Under the pieces are notes generated by a model, which did not search any database, was not told where the DNA came from, and was given only the letters and a program-made list of their open reading frames with translations. Both the position numbers and the translations under genes were made by a program. DNA of 64,000 nt from Hypoxylon rubiginosum (Eukaryota; Ascomycota; Sordariomycetes; Xylariales; Hypoxylaceae): positions 620,001 to 684,000 of the forward strand of contig CADCXA010000050.1 in NCBI GenBank assembly GCA_902806565.1. Reading direction: 5' to 3'. The number at the start of each line of letters is the position of its first letter. Position 1 is the stretch's first letter. Of the stretch, positions 56,143 to 64,000 are shown piece by piece.

Positions 56143-57214
56143 TTAGAAATCCATAGCGCTCTCCCCAACACCCTCATCGTCTCCATATTCATCGTTGTCG
56201 CCGGCGTCGAAGTATTGCTCAGCATCATAGTCACCGCCTTCGTCATCGTCGTAATCGTCGTCTTCTTGGGATATCTCGGCCTCCTCGTCGTCTAGGTCGA
56301 CATCCTCCTTATTCTCACCGTCGTCGTTCTCGCCGTTTTTGATGGCGGCTTCTATACGGGCCTTGCGCTCCTCCTCGGTCTCGTTCTCGCGGCGCTTGCG
56401 CAGGTGGCTGTGATTGTGGCCGTCGTGGCCGTCGACGTCGTCGTCGCTAGCGAACGGGTCGGCGCCGTGGGCGGCGGTAGACTTGCGCTTGGTCCCGCGC
56501 TTCTCCTTCTCCTTCTCCTTCTCCTTCTCCTTCCGGGCGCCCAGGAACCCGCCCTTTGGCCCGCCCGCGTCCTTGCCCTCGAGCGTGGCCCACAGCTCCT
56601 CGGGGAAGAACTCTCGGATGTACCCGCCGCACCCGCTGTCGTCGTCGGCCGCGGCCGCGGCGCGCGCCCTCATGTCCGGCAGCGTGCGGGTCTCGTCGAC
56701 GAACCGGTGGCTGTACATGGGCACGGCGAGGAAGGGGTCGAGGGTGGCGCGGTTCTTGACGCCGAAGCGCGCGTTGATCTGCGCCTGGCCGTAGGTGCGG
56801 CGCACGGGGTCCGCGGGCCTCGAGCCCGCGCCGTCGCCGTCGCCGTCGCCGCCGAGCGTGTCGATCAGGTGGCGGTGCGTGTAGAACGGCGTGCCGTGGA
56901 AGGCGCGACGGAACGAGACGAAGGCGGCGACGGCGCGCGCCTCGGGCTCGTCGAGCTGGGGGGGGACGGGTGGGTTGTAGGATTTCTGCGACGGGTCGGC
57001 GCTGTTAGCATCGTCTTACCAATATACCACATGCCACGTTGGATGCAGGGTGATAAGACAGAATGCTTACAGGGTAAGTATCCTGCGGCTTCTCGTTGAA
57101 CTGCAGGGCTGGGTCGTCGGCGCCGGGCATGCCCTGAGGCCCTGTCTTGCGAGCAGCTCCCCAGCCGCCGCGACCACCGCGGCCGCCTCTGCCTCCTCTA
57201 CCGCGAGCGGACAT
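56143..57214 (-). CDS. RPC31: RNA polymerase III subunit Rpc31 (RPC7)
   Basis: Two exons, 57214-57071 and 56985-56143, over an 85 bp intron (GTAAGC donor, CGCAG acceptor) give 328 residues in frame. The N-terminus is a run of GRGG repeats (MSARGRGGRGGRG). After the splice TYPKSYNPPVPPQLDEPE and SFRRAFHGTPFYT match the Rpc31/RPC7 conserved segment. A KEKEKE run comes from a TTCTCC-type repeat (56501-56532), and the C-terminus is a long Asp/Glu tail (DDDYDDDEGGDYDAEQYF), the family signature. The protein is part of the Rpc82-Rpc34-Rpc31 subcomplex needed for RNA polymerase III initiation. The coding DNA is very G+C-rich between 56450 and 57000. It is a single-copy housekeeping gene in yeast. 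Confidence 0.85.
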
Positions 57215-57793
57215 CTTGATACATGAAGCAGTCCTATTCTTCGGTTTCCGACAGATTAGAATTAGGAATTGAGGTACGAATTGAGGAAAACCGGTTGCTA
57301 TTACCGACTTCGTGACAAAAGTATGGATGAATGAATCAGAATAATGAAATTGATATCGACCCGAGTTCTCAAAATTTCAGCGGGGACTCGGTGGGGTTCT
57401 TGGCCGGTCCAGGCACAATACTAGGTTACCACCGTTCATACTATTCACGTCCTAAATTTTCCAAGGTTCCGCCACAAACTACCCCGCGCTTGGAGCTTAA
57501 GCCACGACTGCCCCGCAGGCTTATCCTTGCCCCGCCCAGCCCGCTGTACCAACTGTAAGATCAGGGGTCCACAGCTTAAGATCCGGACCCATTGCAAGCC
57601 GCCAGTTCTTATTATCTTATTTATCTTATTAATACTACACGTCTTTCAATGTTGCCTGAACTTAGTAGAGACCTATAAGAAGAGCGAAAACCTACGCTCA
57701 TACAGATCCCCCGGTCTGGGGACTCGTACCAACTCTTCTTGTTCGTTCTATGAGAAAAACTTCGTCTAAATCTTCTCTTCCTTACCTCCGACG
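57215..57793. promoter_or_regulatory. Divergent promoter region between Rpc31 and Hsm3-like genes
   Basis: About 580 bases between two divergent starts. The region has no gene; small frames at 57331-57558 and 57527-57769 are not supported. Confidence 0.35.
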
Positions 57794-58946
57794 ATGAGTC
57801 GAATTGCGGTTAAGATGGACACTGATATCGTCCCCGTTAGCGGCGTCGATGAACTAGACAAGCATCTAGATGACATTCTTATAGACCCAACATTACCATC
57901 AATTCCCAAACTGTTTGACGATGTGGAACTTCAGCTCACCGGTATGCTAACTTACCTACCTAGGTAGGTACTTATCTATGAATAGTTTATACTAACCATG
58001 TTGCGCTTCAATAGACGCCAACATCCCGCCCTTGATTCCGCGTTTGCTTCCGAAGGTCACCGAGATTCTCAAGCAGTACCAGCAGGATCCAGCGGTCCTT
58101 TGTAGCTTGGCGACGAAGCTGCTTGGACCTGTTAACTTCACCCAGGTGCTATCGTTAGCATCTGAAGAGGCTCTAATCCAAGCTCTACGGTCCCCTGCGC
58201 CATCGGCAAACATCCTTGCCATGACCGTTCTTGAAAAAGCCGCCAGGTCGCCAAGCGATGCTGCCATTCTAGCTATGATGAACCAAATCGTTACCAATTT
58301 CTTGACCCAATGGTTAAGCGCTCCTCAAGTTGAAGTGGGCGAGAAGGGCTCCCGTGTCCTAGGTGATCTTCTAGACGTCGACTGCGATACTCGACCACCG
58401 GATGGGCTATCCGTGAACGGGACGGAAATCGTCGTCGGGAGACCTCCTGGCCAGGGACTCATGTGGCGAAGAATATTCCACGACCGCGACATATACGATT
58501 TGATACTCTCGCTCTGTAGCAGCAGTGGCCCCCTTAATTCCCAGCAGCAATCCCTCGCCCAAGGTCGGCTACTCCGGATCCTACCGCGACTTGCCGCCTT
58601 AAACTTCCGCGCCGTCACTTGGACAGATTTTTCCGATCTAAACCAGCGCTGCGCAAACTTCTCTGGCAACGGCGGATTGATGCATTTTGCCGCCTTGCAT
58701 ATGGTTGACAAAGAGGACATATTGATGCATCTAACCCTCATCGATTTCTTCGAAGTTCTCCTGAGCATTCAACGAATTACGCCATTCTCTACCTATAAAA
58801 TAGACACTCTCAAGGGGCTTGTGAAGGAGGCTACTACGCAAGACAAGGCCTTGGAAGCAGCACTTCTCAGTTTGTATGAGCGTAAGCTGCCCGAGGAGGC
58901 TGAAGAACTGGGTCCATTCATCCAAGAGATATTGAATTCTCAATAA
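57794..58946 (+). CDS. Hsm3/PSMD5-like proteasome-assembly (HEAT-type) protein
   Basis: Exons 57794-57941 and 58015-58946 join over a 73 bp intron to give 359 residues. The intron carries a TACCTACCTAGGTAGGTA palindrome and an ACTAAC branch. The protein is all-helical with repeated hydrophobic pairs (PPLIPRLLPKVTEILKQY, NILAMTVLEKAAR, GSRVLGDLLDVDC, GQGLMWRRIFHDRDIYDLIL). This layout resembles fungal Hsm3 N-terminal domain/PSMD5 proteins, chaperones that assemble the base of the 26S proteasome around Rpt1. It is shorter than yeast Hsm3. The resemblance is by layout and a few motifs only, so the assignment is moderate. The start at MSRIAVKMDTD is the first ATG; M8 is an alternative. Confidence 0.65.
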
Positions 58947-59302
58947 GGGCTAAAGACAAGAGATCTCAGCCGTGATTAGTTGCCAGCATTGGGGGAGCAA
59001 ATGCAAAAAGAAATAGCCCAATATTTTCGGGTATCCTACAAATCCAGTTTTGCCATGTGAGCGTCCCATATTCTAACAACCATTCCATATAAACCCAAGC
59101 CTAATCCTATGCACAGCGCCTTCTCACATGATATCCCACATTTGCCACTAATAGCACTTCCTGGGCTTTATTTTACATGCCATGCTGTGGAAGGATGAAG
59201 GCTAGTTATCCATATAACGTGTCGGTAGATCATCGAACCATGCCAATCGCTCCTATCGGCCTCGTCATTGTAGCCATGAGTACAAAATTATCATGCAGCT
59301 AA
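58947..59302. terminator. Convergent 3' spacer
   Basis: Between the Hsm3-like and the second Zn2Cys6 gene, tail-to-tail. No coding signs. Confidence 0.3.
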
Positions 59303-61162
59303 TCAACAACGACAACCTAGTCCACAAAGCTCAACGGTAACGTCCTGGGACTTGATGAACGGCACACGGCCGGTATAGGCCTTCACGTTAGCCATGATTG
59401 TTGCTTCGATCCAGCGGCCAATAGGCGGCGGCCTCCTAAAATATTCCATATCTTCCAAACTTCTGACGCAGAACTCCCGTTCCTCTTCGTTTGCTGATTC
59501 GTAAGCAAAGGCTAGCGCGGCCGTGTATTCAATTGCGAGGGGTCTCTGCGTTCTCATATAAGGATAGCTCATCCATATTCGCCTGCTGTATTCTCTGCAC
59601 CGCTTCATCAAGTTTGGAGCATAGTGTTCGAGGACTATGTTTGCCTCCTGCAGCGTTCGGGAGATAATAATGCTGAATAAGGCATGGGTGTAGAACAGTT
59701 TCGCCGTGTCGATATCGCGGAATTGATAGCAAGTCGGAAATAAGTCCGGGTCTAGGGTTGGGTTTTCTACCTCGACTATGTCGCCCGACTTCATCATCGA
59801 GTTGAAAGTCATTTCATTCTCGTTCTCTAGGTAGTCTAGGACTGGCGTCGCTCTGAGGACAAGCTCAGCCGCTGTCATAGTATCCGAACGATCTTGACAT
59901 AACAACCGGACAAGTCGGACCAGGGTTGGCCAGACTGTCACTTCGACCCATAAGCGGTACGTCGCTTTGAGCGCAGGTCGTAGCGCGCTGCTATCAATAG
60001 CCTGCTTGAAAGCTACCGCCCATTCGTTATGCATGAATACGCTGTCTCTTCCTAGGCGGACATCACCCTGCAGCTAACCCCCGATGTTGTCAGCTATATT
60101 ACGACCAGTGGCAGGTTTCGAAGCCTCGTATGAAGGAGACCCTCTACACGTCAACTTACCATATTGAAATATATGTCGAATGTGAGTTGGAGTCCTAGGT
60201 CATGAAAACCTTGCCAAGGACCTCCTCTGCTGATCATGGCGATTAGGCCTGCGGCGTGTCTCTCTTCATTCGTACCCCGTTCGAAGTCATATGCCAGCTA
60301 GTTATTAGGCAACATCTGTTAGCCAACCTCTTCGGCCTCCATGCGTTCGGTGCGCCTGTCTCTCACTGCTCACCTCGACTTTCTGCAGTAAAGCCTGCGC
60401 CGCGATTATGTCCGTCACATAGCTCTGCTCAGGCTCCTTGAGCGCCTTCTGTAGACTCCCCAAGGCCTGTGTGTATAGTCGCAAGTCCAACCACATCTCG
60501 GGCGAGAATTCCCGCTGGCTGTTAGACCACGTCGTGACAACCAGTTCTACCGCGTGTCGCAAGACCGGGCTTTCGGACCCCAGCCGTTGCGGTATCAACT
60601 TTATCGAAGGACCCCATATCAATAAATCATTGCCCGTCCCTCTTGCCGACTCTAGACAAGACACGAATCTGGCCGCCAGTAATTCCGAAGGGCTCATAAC
60701 CGGCGACGGACTTGGCGATGGCGTCAAACGGCTGCAGCTGAGATGCCTGGGGCGATGCGGGCGCGTTAGACGCATCCGGTGAAATGTGCCAGTGCTGGAC
60801 GCTGTGGTATACTCCTTCATGTCGACGATGATGGTACCGCCGGGGCTGGCCCGGCGAGAGAGCTGGCTGCTGACCCGACTCCCGTCGCCGGAGGATATGC
60901 TGGCGTCATCAGAGTCGCTAGACTTGGGAGTCGGCGCCTCATTATGGCAACCGTTGACCACGAACTTGAAATTGTTGCGAGCCCCAGAGCAGACCTTACC
61001 AGCTCGAGTACAAGCGCCGCACGTTGGCCAATTCTCGTCGCACTACAAACAAGTGTCAGGTAGATCGGAACATAGTCTCGGCGCGGAAAAGGGGCATATG
61101 CTGACCTTGGTCTTTCGCAGCTTGCAAAACGTACACCGGTTGCTCTTAGGTATTCCGACCAT
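59303..61162 (-). CDS. Zn2Cys6 fungal transcription factor (short N-terminal type)
   Basis: Four exons, 61162-61106, 61042-60374, 60297-60160 and 60073-59303, total 1635 nt, 544 residues, all in phase. The cluster starts almost at the N-terminus: MVGIPKSNRCTFCKLRKTK on exon 1, then CDENWPTCGACTRAGKVC on exon 2, giving C-x2-C-x6-C-x6-C-x2-C-x6-C. The intron sits directly before the third Cys. A Ser/Pro-rich linker (SRRASPGGT, SPSPSPVMSP) follows. The remaining part is a helical fungal-specific domain (LLAARFVSCLESA, VVTTWSNSQREFSPEMWLDL, LYTQALGSLQKAL, FYTHALFSIIISRTL, EYTAALAFAYESAN). It is nuclear and DNA-binding by family; targets are not apparent. It neighbours housekeeping genes rather than a pathway, so no regulon can be proposed. 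Confidence 0.92.
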
Positions 61163-64000
61163 GGTTCAAGAAGAACTAATTGCAGTCGATTATTATTATA
61201 TATATTCGATATATATGTGCTATGCTTAAACTTGTTGTCGTTCGCGTTTGCTTGCTTGCTTGCTTGCTTGCTGCAGGTATGCCGTGTCCAAGAAGAGATG
61301 TGACAAAAACCACCAACGCCCAGATTTACTCGGACGAGGTCAGGCGTTTATTAATCACATGGACGTATATGGGTGGCCTGTAGGAGAATCACCAATCCCC
61401 GCGTCGCGTAGCTATTCTGACTGTTTCTGCCCGGGAAGTGGGCCAGCAGACGGTAACCTTGGGACTGCCCGACGTGAAGCGCCACAATACGAGGATCGCT
61501 GGCCAGGGGGTGCACAGGTACAGCGCATTAAGGTTGGGGCTCTGTAACGGTGTCTCACTGGTCTCACTATCTCCAGATGGCGGTCAGAGTCAGGGTGCAA
61601 CTCCCTCCGTATCCCTCCCCCACGTGTGACTAACCTCAGTCAAGATTTCAGCTGAGTCGGAAATAACCAAGGGTCTCCAGCGATGTCAAAGAGCCCGACG
61701 CTACACCCTTTCAACAATTCACTTAACACTGAATCTGCCCCTGAGAATGTTGTTGAATCTGTCCACTTCCTATCCTGGGGTAATTAGGTCTGAGTCATAT
61801 AGTAAAACGATGAGTGATGGGCAATGTAATATAGGAGGCCATACTTCGGTGCCTCGTAACGGGCTCTAGAACGGAGGGGCTGAACGGCGAGGGGAGACAG
61901 ACGAGTAACAAGGCATGGCTTGACTTTCAGTCAAGTGAGTGTCCACACCGTTTCGGACGAGATCTGCATCCCTCGTCCAATATCATCCAAATATCCACCC
62001 CCCGTCTCACATAATCACTTTGAATTAGATGCAGCAAATTACGTCGCTACGGTGAAGTGGACTGTTCTTCACGGTAAGGCTGCCCATCGTCCCAGTGTGC
62101 CGGGCTTAAACTACAGGGGCACGAAACGAAGCTTTGGGGGGATGTAGAAAGAGGGATTCGGACATGACCGGATTATCGACAACATGGCTTTCGTAATAAC
62201 GACGGCGAAAGCTTGACTATTCTAGCCATGAGCATACGGTATCCCGAGGCGCACTTCTCCTTATTTGGACAGATCCTTGTCGAGAATAAGAAAAAGGAAG
62301 TCTTCTAGAAAACTGACGATATCGACAGCGCCACACACCGTCCATTACTTCCTATCCCAGTAATGAACTACAGAACTGCCGAGGGTTTAGGGGAAAAGTG
62401 GATTTCCATTGGCATAAGGAATTGGCCAATCACAAGACGAACGCAACATGGTTCCTAAAAGGGCAATCTTCGACCTACTTATAGAACCTCTCGCAGGCCG
62501 AACCTGGTTCGTCTCCAAATCTCCTTACACTCTCGCTTGTCCCAAGCGACCTATCATACGCCCCAAAAGCAATGGACTTTAATTCCTCTACTGCCGGTAG
62601 GGCTGTGTCAGAAACGAGGTTACTACCTAAAATCCGTATCATGGCCAGCGACCTGGAGTGTGACATCACGAGGCCGCCAGTGGTCAGAATGGAGACCGTG
62701 TAGCCTGCTTCTATATTAGCATTTTCCACAGCGTGTATCGAACAGCCCCCAAAGGGCTCCTTGGCCGTGTGCGTTTATTATCTACTTCTGGAAGCTATGT
62801 GCGGTATAGACAACAGTGGAGATAGCCTTACCCGACACCTACCTGTTAGCTGTCTACAGGGCTGAAGTATAATAATAGAGAATGGGAAGATAGGGATGGG
62901 CCGTGCGTTGTAGTAGACAGGCTGTCATAGCCTATCACCTTATCTCATGGCGACGTCAAGGGGGAAATCAAAGATCCCCCTCGATATGGTTTCACAGCAT
63001 ATCAGACCTATCTACATACGCAGTAGCGTCTTATGAAAGAGCGAGATTTACTTGGTCGTATACGACTCTCTGTTAATACATCTATCGACTTAAGGCACAA
63101 CAAAACGCGTGTAAACTAATGTGTGTAGGAAGCTGTCTTGCCCGATATGTCTTGAGTGGCCTTTGGGCTCTGCCCTCTTGTCCCTGTCGAGTCAGCCAGA
63201 AAGTAATCCATATAGGATTGCTGTCGCTCACTGATTACCGTATATAGAGTATTATATCCCATTTAAAGAACGAGCACGCCATCGTCATCGTCTCGGACAG
63301 GAAGACATAAGGGGCCGATAGATGACTAGGTGAACGACAAGCCGCATCCCGCCCAATGTGACACTCACTAAGGCCCTCTCACCACTTCATCCTATCCTAG
63401 CTTAACCTGGCTCAATCCCCGTCCTGGCCCTCCCGACCATCTCCTAGGAAGGGATCATCTCCGCTGTCTCGGCTTCCCCATGTCTTGTACCCAGAGTTCC
63501 AAATGTTGACCAGGCCGATCATTCGCCTCATCATCTCCGACGGTCTAGCTAGATACGCCTCCTACTCCTAGATCTGGATATATGAACGCACAACGCACCA
63601 GTCCCAGAATAGAAGAATGCCTTTCAGCCCTACGACGAGGAAAGCTTATTCGCCTGAGCCAAATTACTGCGTATCAATGTCATGCAACTAACTGGACCGT
63701 ACAATATTGCATAGCGGTTTGATATGCATATGCTTAACTTACATAATATTCTACTCTACTCTATTCCTTTCAGGCGTTCTTCCTCACCGTACTAACCCCC
63801 GCTCTCTTTTATGCCTCTCTCTGTTGATATATTCGTAGTATTAGGTGTAACTGTGGCCTGCGTACATCGCAATCTCTTGCAGCGCCATGCGGATGATCAA
63901 TCTCGAAGCAGATCTAGTCTGACCAGTCCCCCCTTTCCTTTTTCAGCCTTCGGTTACTCGCAGTCTTCTAAATGCGGCCAGTATAAACCAAGTGCCGAAA
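61163..64000. other. Gene-poor right end
   Basis: No gene supported. Has a TTGC tetranucleotide repeat (61248-61272), the probable promoter of the Zn2Cys6 gene, and mixed A+T-rich sequence. Frames at 61920-62147 and 62475-62729 have no recognisable features. Confidence 0.4.
61248..61272. repeat. TTGC microsatellite
   Basis: Six tandem TTGC units about 90 bases upstream of the Zn2Cys6 start codon (minus-strand gene), so in its presumed promoter/leader. Confidence 0.8.

Noticed and set aside
56404..57099. 231-residue plus-strand frame
   Set aside because: Antisense shadow of Rpc31; its Leu and Val runs simply mirror the Lys/Glu repeats.

Overview
The window is nuclear DNA of a filamentous ascomycete, most likely a Sordariomycete. 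The reasons are many genes broken by 43-120 bp introns with GTAAGT/GTATGT-type donors, CTAAC/CTGAC branch sites and YAG acceptors; two Zn2Cys6 regulators; several MFS transporters; a fungal Yvc1-type TRP channel; and a palindromic ACCTAGGT / TACCTACC word scattered through intergenic DNA. I see no rRNA, tRNA, CRISPR array or intact transposon. Gene models were spliced by eye; where I say the exon sum is divisible by three, I counted it.

Layout. 0-1 kb: kinase relic and diverged repeat. 1.4-2.1 kb: isochorismatase-like hydrolase. 3.1-8.2 kb (minus): a many-exon locus with a zincin-like HELAHA domain followed by chained cytochrome b5-like modules. 9-14.7 kb: macro-domain protein, Cys4-motif protein, an aldo-keto reductase with an in-frame stop, and a small coiled-coil protein. 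15.4-19.4 kb: class V aminotransferase, ankyrin protein, SMP-30 lactonase. 20-28.5 kb: Zn2Cys6 regulator divergent from an NAD-dependent epimerase-type SDR, then a secreted sorbosone/glucose dehydrogenase-like protein and a sugar/quinate-type transporter. 33.4-43.5 kb: JEN1-type carboxylate permease, a dienelactone-hydrolase/SnoaL fusion and an MFS exporter. 44-47.3 kb: Cys-rich small protein and a TRP (Yvc1) channel. 51.8-61.2 kb: AAA ATPase, RNA polymerase III subunit Rpc31, Hsm3/PSMD5-like protein and a second Zn2Cys6 regulator. About 28.5-33.4, 35.3-38.3, 47.3-51.8 and 61.2-64 kb look gene-free.

How genes may work together. The 18.5-28.4 kb block reads as a candidate sugar-oxidation cluster: an extracellular dehydrogenase could make an aldonolactone, the SMP-30 protein could open it, the transporter could import sugar or acid, the SDR could act on the product, and the regulator shares a 373 bp promoter with the SDR. 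The JEN1 permease 5 kb further on would suit an acid product. This is inference from gene families and order. The 51-59 kb block is mostly core genes. The most unusual structure is the zincin/cytochrome b5 locus, whose key motifs appear only after splicing.
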